Below are positions 1 through 6,352 of a DNA stretch of 13,919 bases, one piece after another. Source of the DNA: Clostridia bacterium (GTDB taxonomy: Bacteria > Bacillota > Clostridia > Oscillospirales > CAG-272); assembly GCA_017408535.1 (NCBI GenBank), contig JAFQUL010000068.1, positions 1-13,919 on the forward strand, written 5' to 3'. The notes beneath the pieces were generated by a model. It saw nothing but the letters and a program-made list of their open reading frames with translations. It did no database searches and was not told where the DNA came from. Made by a program: the position numbers and the translations under genes. The stretch's first letter is position 1, and every line of letters starts with the position of its first letter.

Positions 1-112
1 CATTATTTTATCACTATTCGGGGAAATAAACAATAGCTATTTAATAAAAACTCACACAGAAAAACCGTGCTTCCGAGAAATAGTGTACAAAACACTTTTC
101 ACTACAAAATGT

Positions 113-391
113 TTACCATTTATATTTTTTATTAATTGCGGCTTCTATGAGAAAAGACGCAGCAAATTCACAACCCTTAAAAAATGCCTTTTTGGCAAAA
201 AAATCATAAGTTTCACACAACGCATCAATATATGTTTCAATAGCATCGTTTTGTTCCTTCGTCAGCAAATCATTTATAATTTCGTGCTTCTCCACAGCCT
301 TTTTTGCAAGCTCCCTTTCTTCTTCGGTGTCAATTATTGCGCATTCGCCCGCAAGGTAATCGTTCCACAGCGTTTCAAGTGTTTTTTTCAT
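113..391 (-). CDS. Small helical protein, DUF6809-like
   Basis: Encodes 92 residues with no signal peptide or membrane segment. It is predicted to be all-helical: an acidic N-terminal half rich in Glu/Asp (around residues 15-50) is followed by a segment with AKKAFFKGCEFAASFL near residues 66-81. That C-terminal pattern recalls small Clostridia proteins grouped as DUF6809; this is from memory of the family, whose function is unknown. The start is supported by GGAG at 401-404, nine bases upstream of the ATG, and by a consensus promoter at 439-467. It is divergent from a Cro/C1-type repressor, and an operator-like palindrome lies inside its promoter spacer, so repression by that neighbour is likely. 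A toxin or antitoxin role is possible from the layout, but no motif supports it. Confidence 0.75.
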   Translation of the reverse strand: MKKTLETLWNDYLAGECAIIDTEEERELAKKAVEKHEIINDLLTKEQNDAIETYIDALCETYDFFAKKAFFKGCEFAASFLIEAAINKKYKW

Positions 392-438
392 TGCTTTTCT
401 CTCCTTTGTATTTGCACTTAAACAGATGCATATGCCAC

Positions 439-467
439 ATTATAGCATTCGTTTGAATGCTTGTCAA
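439..467 (-). promoter_or_regulatory. Promoter of the small DUF6809-like gene
   Basis: On the minus strand there is a perfect TTGACA (462-467), a 17-bp spacer and a perfect TATAAT (439-444), preceded by TGC to give an extended -10. The spacer holds the palindrome at 445-460. The expected start of transcription is near 432, about 40 bases before the ATG at 391. Confidence 0.8.
445..460. promoter_or_regulatory. Operator candidate O1 (palindrome)
   Basis: A perfect 16-bp inverted repeat, GCATTC-N4-GAATGC, lies exactly inside the -35/-10 spacer of the leftward promoter. A second near-copy lies 23 bp away at 468-483. Size, symmetry and place fit a dimer of the Cro/C1-type protein encoded at 537-758. 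Binding by that protein is inferred. Confidence 0.65.
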
Positions 468-483
468 GCATTTTTTCGAATGC
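468..483. promoter_or_regulatory. Operator candidate O2 (palindrome)
   Basis: A 16-bp imperfect repeat, GCATTT-N4-GAATGC, has one arm mismatch relative to O1. It sits just upstream of the extended -10 (486-494) of the rightward promoter. Centre-to-centre distance to O1 is 23 bp, about two helical turns, which would let two dimers bind the same face. Confidence 0.6.
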
Positions 484-485
484 CG

Positions 486-494
486 TGATATAAT
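486..494 (+). promoter_or_regulatory. Extended -10 promoter of the repressor gene
   Basis: TGATATAAT gives a TG-n extended -10 with a perfect TATAAT at 489-494. No good -35 lies at the usual distance; TTGTCA at 461-466 is 22 bp away and probably too far. Promoters of this kind can work without a -35. Transcription would start near 501, making the downstream ATG at 537 the natural start. Confidence 0.6.
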
Positions 495-536
495 ATGATC
501 TATAAACATGACCTTTTTCGGAGTGGGAGATACCGT

Positions 537-758
537 ATGTACGTTTATCAAAGGCTAAAGGATATCAGAGAAGACTCGGATAAAAAGCAAGAGGATATAG
601 CCCTTGTATTAAATATTACCAGACAGCAATATCAGCTTTATGAAAGCGGAAAGCGCGAAATGCCAATGCATCATTTTGTAACTTTGGCAAAATATTACAA
701 TATGTCTCTGGACTATCTTGCAGGTCTTATTGACAAACCGAAAAATCTTTTTAAATAA
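537..758 (+). CDS. Cro/C1-type (XRE family) HTH transcriptional regulator
   Basis: A 73-residue single-domain DNA-binding protein. It shows the five-helix XRE pattern: an N-terminal LKDIRED helix, a helix-turn-helix at about 17-38 (KQEDIALVLNITRQQYQLYE), the typical YESGKREMP turn at about 35-43, and a C-terminal MSLDYLAGLID helix, as in many Clostridia repressors of about 70 residues. The start at 537 is chosen over the ATG at 495 because GGGAGA (525-530) lies seven bases upstream and because 495 would lie upstream of the expected transcription start. No dimerisation or sensor domain is present. The divergent palindromes at 445-483 suggest that it represses itself and the leftward small gene. 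Confidence 0.88.
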   Translation: MYVYQRLKDIREDSDKKQEDIALVLNITRQQYQLYESGKREMPMHHFVTLAKYYNMSLDYLAGLIDKPKNLFK

Positions 759-850
759 AACACAGTCTGATTCTGCAGATTTCTCTATTACCACTATGTG
801 TACCGCAAATACGCTTGTTACTCATTAAATAAAGCCGGTTATTTTCAATA

Positions 851-937
851 AAAAAGACAGAGAACGTAAAATGATATGCACCCCAAAAGTTAGACACTTT
901 TGGGGTGCATATCAAAATTCTCTGTCCTTTTTTTTAT
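851..937. terminator. Long bidirectional terminator-like hairpin
   Basis: Outer arms at 856-864 (GACAGAGAA) and 918-926 pair perfectly. They are flanked by an A-run on the left and a T-run on the right, so each strand ends its stem with a U-tract. Inside is a perfect 19-bp stem (872-890 with 896-914) around a 5-base loop, TAGAC. It lies between convergent units: the repressor gene ending at 758 and the phosphatase operon ending at 950. A terminator for both is the simplest reading. The inner palindrome resembles insertion-sequence ends and is listed separately. Confidence 0.75.
872..914. repeat. 43-bp palindrome resembling abutted IS3-family ends
   Basis: The left arm begins ATGCACCCCAAAAGT and runs into TAGACA; the right arm is its exact complement. 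TGCACCCCAAAAGTTAGACA is, from memory, close to the terminal inverted repeats of IS3-family (IS150-like) elements. No transposase or other IS sequence is present between or next to the arms. It may be a remnant or tiny non-autonomous element sitting in the loop of an older terminator, or simply a strong stem. Confidence 0.45.
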
Positions 938-949
938 TGTCCCCGCATG

Positions 950-1663
950 TCAAGAATTTTTTATGATAGGTATCTGTTCGGGATCAATATAGAGATGTGA
1001 GGTATCGTTAAGCAGAACGCAGGATGAGCGTCTGCCGTCCTTATGAAGGTCAACTCTTCCCACAGAGCAGTTATGACAGCCGAATGCGGTAAATTTATCG
1101 ATCACCTGGTCGGGCAGTCTCATGAGGCAGGGGATAAGACAGCGGCGCATATAGTCGCCGGAGGAAATGATAAGTATAGTTGCATCATCCGGGAAGCGTG
1201 CAGTGAGATATCTCTCCACACGTCTTGCTCTTTCCCTCATCTCCACCATATCGTACATCTCCTCAAGAGAGTAGGTAAACTTTCCGCCGGTGGGGGTGGG
1301 ATTGGGACAGGGAACTATCTCCATATCGGGATAAAGAGAACGGAGCAGCTCTATGGGCATACCCGCATAGCTGTGTATCCCTTTTTCAAGCAGATCGTTT
1401 ATAAGCTCCAGCTTTTTGCAGTTTTTCTGATACCGGATTATTCCGTTGGCGGTGGCAATATGGCGGTGCAGCGGACCGCAGAGTATAGCGTCAAAATCTA
1501 TTGATGCCAACCGGCGGCCGGTAAGATCTGCCTGCTGGTGTCCCTTTGCGGTAAGAGAAACGTCACCGTCCTCATACTGTGCAACCTCCGGACGGAAGGG
1601 GTGGTTCTCGGGATCACCCACATTTTGTCTCGACTGGGCGTGACGTACAAGATATACTTTCAT
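950..1663 (-). CDS. Histidine phosphatase family protein HP1 (subgroup A, RHA intact)
   Basis: A 237-residue cytosolic protein of the histidine phosphatase (phosphoglycerate mutase-like) superfamily. VRHAQSRQN at 6-14 holds the catalytic Arg7-His8; GPLHRH at 63-68 supplies the second Arg (67); DLLEKG at 90-95 supplies the likely acid (Glu93). PTPTGG lies at 122-127. Where family members usually carry a second catalytic His (VSHGG), this protein has ISSGD (166-170). It ends in LNDTSHL, then a short tail. It is the last gene of the nine-gene leftward array: 20 bp after HP2, with GAGG upstream of the ATG and a terminator-like hairpin beyond the stop. It is closest to HP9, sharing RERARRVERYLT and LEKGIHSY. 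The substrate is unknown. Confidence 0.85.
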   Translation of the reverse strand: MKVYLVRHAQSRQNVGDPENHPFRPEVAQYEDGDVSLTAKGHQQADLTGRRLASIDFDAILCGPLHRHIATANGIIRYQKNCKKLELINDLLEKGIHSYAGMPIELLRSLYPDMEIVPCPNPTPTGGKFTYSLEEMYDMVEMRERARRVERYLTARFPDDATILIISSGDYMRRCLIPCLMRLPDQVIDKFTAFGCHNCSVGRVDLHKDGRRSSCVLLNDTSHLYIDPEQIPIIKNS

Positions 1664-1683
1664 TTTCTATTCCTCATTCTGTA

Positions 1684-2397
1684 TTATTGCATAGCAAAGG
1701 GCAGCTCAGCTGCCATTTCAGCATTCGGGACGTTCAGATGAAGCACGTCGTTTACAAAACAAGCCTCGGTATGTCCCTCGTTATCTTGGAAAAGAGAGAC
1801 AGATCCGTTGTCACAGCCGAAACCGGTTACTCTGTCTACCATTTCATCCGACAGCTCCATAATAACGCTGCCGAGAGTGCTGCCGAAAAAGTTCACTGAG
1901 GCGATTATTGCAATATTTCCACCCTCGCGGAATCGTTCCCTGAGATATTTCATTACTCTCACAGCCCTCTTTCGCTCGGATACTCTATCGCCCAGCTCTG
2001 CGGCGGAATAACATGCCTTTCCACCCGTCACTGAGGGTGAGTGGCGAACTATACTGATATCCGGGAAAAGCTCACAGAGCAGTTCGGTAGGCATACCGGG
2101 ATAATCACAGACGTCTGACTCTGTCAGATCGCTTAGGATATCTGCGGTTCTTAGTTCTGTCTGATACTTAAGTATCTCATTTGCCGTTGCAATATGCCTA
2201 TGAAGAGGTCCGCAGAATATAGCGTCAAGCTTTACTCCCGAGAGCCGTCTGCCGGCTCTGTCCGCCTGTTCGATACCCTTCTCGGTAAGAGAATAATCTC
2301 TTGCCTCATACTCCGCAACTCTCGGGTCGTAGGGATGAACAGCGGAGTTTTTTACGTTTTGACGCGACTCGGCGTGCCTGATTACAAAAATTCTCAT
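1684..2397 (-). CDS. Histidine phosphatase family protein HP2 (subgroup C', RHA intact)
   Basis: 237 residues. VIRHAESRQN carries Arg7-His8, GPLHRH has Arg67, and SDLTES (89-94) gives Glu93. The PSVTGG motif at 121-126 is a variant of the PTGG motif of its relatives. The second catalytic His is replaced (IASVNF), and the C-terminus has FVNDVLHLNV. Its C-terminal half matches the RHG-less HP4 and HP6: FFGSTLGSVIMELSDE here, FFGNSFGAVIMKMSDE in HP6. It also shares ADRAGR and KLDA with them. It therefore looks like the full-length form from which HP4 and HP6 arose by N-terminal in-frame deletion. Its ATG overlaps the HP3 stop as TGATG, which implies translational coupling. Confidence 0.85.
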   Translation of the reverse strand: MRIFVIRHAESRQNVKNSAVHPYDPRVAEYEARDYSLTEKGIEQADRAGRRLSGVKLDAIFCGPLHRHIATANEILKYQTELRTADILSDLTESDVCDYPGMPTELLCELFPDISIVRHSPSVTGGKACYSAAELGDRVSERKRAVRVMKYLRERFREGGNIAIIASVNFFGSTLGSVIMELSDEMVDRVTGFGCDNGSVSLFQDNEGHTEACFVNDVLHLNVPNAEMAAELPFAMQ

Positions 2398-3140
2398 CAG
2401 TTATTACCTCCCGGGGCAAAATAGCCCAGATAGGAGAAAGGATAACCCTCAATATTCTCGCTGTCCGGGAGAATAAGATGGGTAACGTCATTTACAAAAG
2501 CCGCCGTCCCGCGGCCGTCATCCTTGACGTGTACCATGCTGATGGCAGTATTGTTAAATTCAAAAAACTTGCCGGTATCAATATCACGGTCTGTAAGTCC
2601 CAGCAAGGCAGGCATCAGGATACCGCCGCCGAAGTTACAGGATGTGACTAAAAGAATACTTGAGTCAGAAGAAAATCTTTCCCTGATATAATTTACCAAC
2701 CGTCTGCCCCTCAGTCTGAAAGCCACGGGATTCGCGTCGCACTCGGGTATTACCCCGGGGCCGCCGGTGGGGGATGGATCAGAGCAGGGAATTATTTTCA
2801 TGCCGGGGAAAAGAGGCTGCGATATTTCGATGGGAAGTCCGCCGTAGCCTTCGTCCCCCGTCTCGGTGAGATCACTGAGTATCTCTATTTCCTTATTTCT
2901 CTTCTGATGGCGTACAACGCCGTAGGCAGTCTCAAGATGGCGGTGAAGAGGTCCGCAGAGAATAGCGTCAAAATCTATTCCGGACAACCGTCTTCCCGCA
3001 AGGTCAGCCTGTTTCCTGCCAAGGTCGGTAAGGGAAGGATCTTTTTCCTCATAGTCTCTTACCGCAGGAAGGAAAGGATGATTCTCGGGGTCGCCAACAT
3101 TAGCCCTTGACTGGCCGTGGCGTATTACATAAACGTACAT
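2397..3140 (-). CDS. Histidine phosphatase family protein HP3 (subgroup B, RHG intact)
   Basis: 247 residues, the longest of the array. VIRHGQSR gives Arg7-His8, GPLHRH gives Arg67, and SDLTETG (89-95) gives the acid Glu93. PCSDPSPTGGP is the subgroup B form of the conserved loop. VTSCNFGG replaces the usual second His motif. FEFNNTAISMV and FVNDVTHLIL lie near the end, followed by a YPF-containing tail of about 20 residues that HP7 shares only in part. The closest relatives are HP5 and HP7. It follows HP4 by 37 bp and overlaps HP2 by one base, so the [HP3-HP2] pair is the most tightly coupled unit of the operon. Confidence 0.85.
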   Translation of the reverse strand: MYVYVIRHGQSRANVGDPENHPFLPAVRDYEEKDPSLTDLGRKQADLAGRRLSGIDFDAILCGPLHRHLETAYGVVRHQKRNKEIEILSDLTETGDEGYGGLPIEISQPLFPGMKIIPCSDPSPTGGPGVIPECDANPVAFRLRGRRLVNYIRERFSSDSSILLVTSCNFGGGILMPALLGLTDRDIDTGKFFEFNNTAISMVHVKDDGRGTAAFVNDVTHLILPDSENIEGYPFSYLGYFAPGGNN

Positions 3141-3177
3141 TTATCTTCTCTCCTCACATCGGCAGCTGAAAATCAAA

Positions 3178-3672
3178 TTACTCACATGAAAGACGAAGGT
3201 CCTTTATTGCTTCAATATCAGATACCTTAAGGTGCAAAGAGGCGTTGACAAAGCTGTTGCTGCTATCTACCTGCTCACCCTTTTTCAGTTCAAACATAGA
3301 GATGGTCCCCTCTGCAGCGGCAAACTGTACACCCTCACTGAGGGCTCTGTCAGACACGTGCATAATTTTCGGTCCCAGGTGCTGTCCAAAGTCCTCTGCA
3401 GGGACAACGAGAGCAACAGTTCCCATACTGAGAAGGCTCTCGGCAGGTGCACCCATAAAAGCTTCTGCTTTCTCCCCGTCAAGAGAGCAAATACTCTCAA
3501 GAAGCTCAAAGCGGCAATTATCTGCGTTCTGATACTTCAGAATAGACTCTGCGGTTGCCTTGCCTCTCCGAGAAGAGCTGTAAAATACCCCGTCAAGCTT
3601 TATTCTTGACATCTGTCTTCCGGTTCTGTCTGCCGCAGGGGCATCACAATCGGTTATAATGTATAACTTCAT
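3178..3672 (-). CDS. RHG-less histidine phosphatase paralogue HP4 (subgroup C, probable pseudoenzyme)
   Basis: 164 residues from the ATG at 3672, chosen because AAGGAG lies just upstream; an earlier ATG at 3747 would overlap HP5 and lacks the family N-terminus. The first strand MKLYIIT aligns with the family, but the catalytic RHG is gone. The sequence jumps from TDCDAPA to ADRTGRQMS, the point where full-length HP2 reads ADRAGRRLS, so about 33 residues are missing in frame. The central DLxE/PTGG region is also cut. FGQHLGPKIM and FVNASLHLKVSD keep the C-terminal fold. An intact frame and good ribosome site argue for a functional non-catalytic protein rather than a decaying gene. Confidence 0.75.
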   Translation of the reverse strand: MKLYIITDCDAPAADRTGRQMSRIKLDGVFYSSSRRGKATAESILKYQNADNCRFELLESICSLDGEKAEAFMGAPAESLLSMGTVALVVPAEDFGQHLGPKIMHVSDRALSEGVQFAAAEGTISMFELKKGEQVDSSNSFVNASLHLKVSDIEAIKDLRLSCE

Positions 3673-3709
3673 CTTTATTCTCCTTATGCTAAAAGATTTA
3701 CCCGGACTG

Positions 3710-4420
3710 TCAGAGGGTGATCCTTGACAGCTCTTCGCAATCGCCAAGTATCAGGTGAGAACCGTCATTGGCACAGTGAAGTATTCTCTTTCCGTCATCG
3801 GTGATCTCCACCATAGTGATTCCGGTATTCTGGAAATCGAAAAAGTCTACCATGTTTCCCTCTTCAGTAAGCTCAAGAAGCACGGGGATAAGCGCAGCAC
3901 CGCCAAAAAGTGCTGAGCTGACCACAAGCACTCTGTCAGAGCCGGAAAAGCGCTTTCTGAGATAGTCTACCACACGCTTGGCTCTTACTCTGAGAGTGGA
4001 ATATTTCTCATCCCACTGAGGAAGAACTTTCGGTCCGCCCGTAGGGGAAGGATCTGAACAGGGGAGTATATCAAGGCCCGGGAAAAGAACATCGTATATC
4101 TCCTCAGGTATTATGTCACAGCCCTCAAGACCCATTTCGGTAAGATCGGAGAGTATCTCCAGCTTTTTATGGGTTTTCTGATGCTGAAGAATACCTTTTG
4201 CAGTATCTATATGTCTGTGAAGAGGTCCGCTGAATGCGGCATCAAAATCTATATCTGCAAGAAACTTACCGCAAAGGTCTGCCTGCCTGTGTCCCAGACG
4301 GGTAAGGGAAGGGTCTATAGGCTCGTACTTAGCCCCTGCCGGGTGAAAAGGCTCCTTCTGAAGCTCGGTGTCAGACGGCCATCCGCGGGACTGTCCGTGA
4401 CGCACAACGTATACGTACAT
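3710..4420 (-). CDS. Histidine phosphatase family protein HP5 (subgroup B, RHG intact)
   Basis: 236 residues. VVRHGQSR holds Arg7-His8, GPLHRH holds Arg69, and SDLTEMGLEG holds the acidic residue. PCSDPSPTGGP is conserved as in HP3 and HP7. The second catalytic His is replaced in VVSSALFGG. FDFQNTGITMVEI and CANDGSHLIL lie near the C-terminus. After the RHG motif the sequence (SRGWPSDTELQKEPFHP) differs from the NVGDPENHPF form of subgroup A and resembles HP7. It lies 51 bp after HP6 and 37 bp before HP4, forming the second intact/RHG-less pair. Confidence 0.85.
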   Translation of the reverse strand: MYVYVVRHGQSRGWPSDTELQKEPFHPAGAKYEPIDPSLTRLGHRQADLCGKFLADIDFDAAFSGPLHRHIDTAKGILQHQKTHKKLEILSDLTEMGLEGCDIIPEEIYDVLFPGLDILPCSDPSPTGGPKVLPQWDEKYSTLRVRAKRVVDYLRKRFSGSDRVLVVSSALFGGAALIPVLLELTEEGNMVDFFDFQNTGITMVEITDDGKRILHCANDGSHLILGDCEELSRITL

Positions 4421-4471
4421 ATTTATTTCCTCCTGGTTATATATCGGGGATTACTACCGATGTTACTTAAT

Positions 4472-4948
4472 TCAAAAATTTTTTATCATCTCGGGGTCAG
4501 AGACCTTGAGATGGAGAGTGCTGTTTACAAATGACGCCTCTGCGCTTGTGCCCACAGCAAAGGAGGATATTGCACCCTCGTGACAACCGAATGCGGCACC
4601 GTTGTCTATAGCCTCATCTGACATTTTCATTATCACTGCACCGAAGCTGTTCCCGAAAAACTCTGCCGGCATGATGGCGGCAACCTTCTCACAGCCCTTA
4701 AATCTCTCGGTGATCATTTCTTTTACGGCCTTTGCACGCTCTCTGTCGGTGAGAGTCTTGTTTTCGCAGAGCTCAGATACCATCTCGGGGGTATCAAGCT
4801 TTTCCTGATACTTGACAACAGCATCGGCTGTGCTCTTTCCTCTTTCGCTGTCGCCGTAAATCACCGCGTCAAGGGGTACACCTGCCATCTGTCTGCCGGC
4901 TCTGTCTGCCGCCGAATCATCACATTCTGTTATTACATATAAACGCAT
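4472..4948 (-). CDS. RHG-less histidine phosphatase paralogue HP6 (subgroup C, probable pseudoenzyme)
   Basis: 158 residues, with AAGGAG before the ATG. It starts MRLYVITECDDSAADRAGR: the first beta-strand is joined directly to the helix that follows the catalytic loop in its relatives, so RHG and about 33 residues are deleted. In place of GPLHRH it has GDSERGKSTA, and the DLxE and PTGG motifs are also absent. The C-terminal half is well kept (FFGNSFGAVIMKMSDE, then FVNSTLHLKVSD) and is nearest to HP4 and HP2. The retained fold core with lost catalytic residues suggests a ligand-binding or regulatory partner, perhaps a heterodimer subunit; that role is inference. Confidence 0.75.
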   Translation of the reverse strand: MRLYVITECDDSAADRAGRQMAGVPLDAVIYGDSERGKSTADAVVKYQEKLDTPEMVSELCENKTLTDRERAKAVKEMITERFKGCEKVAAIMPAEFFGNSFGAVIMKMSDEAIDNGAAFGCHEGAISSFAVGTSAEASFVNSTLHLKVSDPEMIKNF

Positions 4949-4982
4949 CTGTTTTTCTCCTTACAGTTATTCGCTCCGGTGG

Positions 4983-5696
4983 TCAGAAGGGATATTTTGT
5001 ACTGTCCTCACCCTCGGGGAGAGACAGATGAGTAATATCGTTTGAAAAATGAACGATTTTCTTCCCGTCGTCGGTAAGCTCCACCATGCTGATGCAGGTG
5101 TTGTTAAACTCAAAATTCTTTCCGGTATCTATATCGTTGTCAGTAAGCTCAAGAAGAGCGGGAATAACGATAGCGCCGCCAAACATAGCGGAGGTGGAGA
5201 GAAGTATGGTATCAGAGCCGGAAAATCTCTTTTTAAGATACTCTACGAGCCGTCTGCCCCTGAGTCTGAAGCCCTCGGAATTTTCGGCAGAGGAGGGTAT
5301 AACACCCGGGCCGCCGGTAGGGGAAGGGTCTGAGCAGGGAATAATCTCCACATCCGGGAAAAGCTCACCGTAAAACTCGGTGGGGGTGCCGGCATAGCCC
5401 TCAAGACCTACCTCGGTAAGATCGGAAAGCACCTCTATCTTTACCTTTTTCTTCTGATGCTTCATAACGATAGCGGCAGTATCTATCTGTCTGTGAAGAG
5501 GGCCGCAAAATACTGCGTCAAACTCTATCTGAGACAGTCTCTTGCCGGCAAGTTCTGCCTGTTCTCTGCCAAGTCTGGTAAGAGAAGGGTCTTTTCTCTC
5601 AAGCTCGGTTTTCAGAGGATGAAACGGCTCTGCGTCACGCAGACTGTAGTCGATGTTTCCGCGCGACTGACCGTGGCGGATGATGTATACGTACAT
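4983..5696 (-). CDS. Histidine phosphatase family protein HP7 (subgroup B, RHG intact)
   Basis: 237 residues. IIRHGQSRGN gives Arg7-His8, CGPLHRQ gives Arg69, and SDLTEVGLEGYAG gives the acid. PCSDPSPTGGPGVIP is almost identical to HP3. TSAMFGG stands where the usual second His motif is expected. FEFNNTCISMVEL and SNDITHLSL precede a YPF end that matches the HP3 tail. GGAGG lies upstream of the ATG, and the gene begins 17 bp after HP8. With HP6 it forms the first [B-C] cassette of the array. Confidence 0.85.
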   Translation of the reverse strand: MYVYIIRHGQSRGNIDYSLRDAEPFHPLKTELERKDPSLTRLGREQAELAGKRLSQIEFDAVFCGPLHRQIDTAAIVMKHQKKKVKIEVLSDLTEVGLEGYAGTPTEFYGELFPDVEIIPCSDPSPTGGPGVIPSSAENSEGFRLRGRRLVEYLKKRFSGSDTILLSTSAMFGGAIVIPALLELTDNDIDTGKNFEFNNTCISMVELTDDGKKIVHFSNDITHLSLPEGEDSTKYPF

Positions 5697-5713
5697 TGGA
5701 ATACCTCCGTGAT

Positions 5714-6310
5714 TTATTTGTCGAGATGCGAAAGGTCGCCGAGAAGCTCGAGAGTACTTACTCCGATACCCCCAACGGTAATATCAACGACTGTTACCGA
5801 TGCCTCGGGACAGTTATATATACTTATATGGTGAGGAGTGGTGGGGAAGCTGTGCATCAGAGCGTTCATCAGCGATTCGGATGCAAATCTGCAGCCGGTT
5901 ACCACAAGATACTTCTCCGGCCGTCTCTCTGACCTTTTGAGAAGATAATCCTCTACTCTTGCCGCGCGGATACGCTTGTACTGAAGGTCTACTGCCTCAA
6001 AGCGGTCAAATTCAAGAGGACCTCCGGTAGGAGTAGGGGCCTCTGTGGGAGCAAGCTCACCTGCGGTAAATATCTCCGCGGCATCTCTGTCTGAAAGGAA
6101 CTTACAGCCCTCGATGCCTGCCTCAGCCAGATCGCGGATAAGCTGAGTCTGTCCGTCAAAATCTGCCGTTTTTTTCACAGCGTTTGCGGTAAGGAGCTGG
6201 TCCTTTACCGGAGCACAAAAAATTCCGTCGAGTCTGACCCCCGAAAAACGGCGGCTGAGTGCTTCAAGAGCCTCTCTGTTTTCGCTCGCGGTTACAAGAT
6301 ATATCTTCAT
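5714..6310 (-). CDS. RHG-less histidine phosphatase paralogue HP8 (divergent, probable pseudoenzyme)
   Basis: 198 residues, with GAGGAG before the ATG. The N-terminus MKIYLVTASENREALEALS replaces the RHG loop with a short stretch lacking the catalytic His. GPLHRH is replaced by APVKDQ, so the second Arg is lost as well. DLAEAGIEGC and the APTPTGGP motif are kept, unlike in HP4 and HP6, so it is longer than those two and seems to be an independent or earlier loss. VTGCRFASESL stands at the second-His position, and LLGDLSHL ends the protein. It lies between HP9 (42 bp) and HP7 (17 bp). It may be a non-catalytic partner of one of them. Confidence 0.75.
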   Translation of the reverse strand: MKIYLVTASENREALEALSRRFSGVRLDGIFCAPVKDQLLTANAVKKTADFDGQTQLIRDLAEAGIEGCKFLSDRDAAEIFTAGELAPTEAPTPTGGPLEFDRFEAVDLQYKRIRAARVEDYLLKRSERRPEKYLVVTGCRFASESLMNALMHSFPTTPHHISIYNCPEASVTVVDITVGGIGVSTLELLGDLSHLDK

Positions 6311-6352
6311 TTCGTTATCTCCTCAATATTTTGATTTTGTTATGTCAGTCGC

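Noticed and set aside
83..421. Plus-strand frame opposite the small DUF6809-like gene
   Set aside because: Cys/Phe-rich shadow product without a ribosome site; the minus-strand gene has a consensus promoter and ribosome site.
495..536. Earlier ATG for the repressor gene
   Set aside because: It lies one base past the start of the -10 end and upstream of the expected transcription start, with no ribosome site; 537 has GGGAGA at a proper distance.
851..937. Complete insertion sequence
   Set aside because: No transposase frame is present; only five bases separate the two IS-like arms.
3673..3747. Longer N-terminus for HP4
   Set aside because: It would overlap HP5 by 38 bases and put 25 unrelated residues before the conserved MKLYIIT strand.
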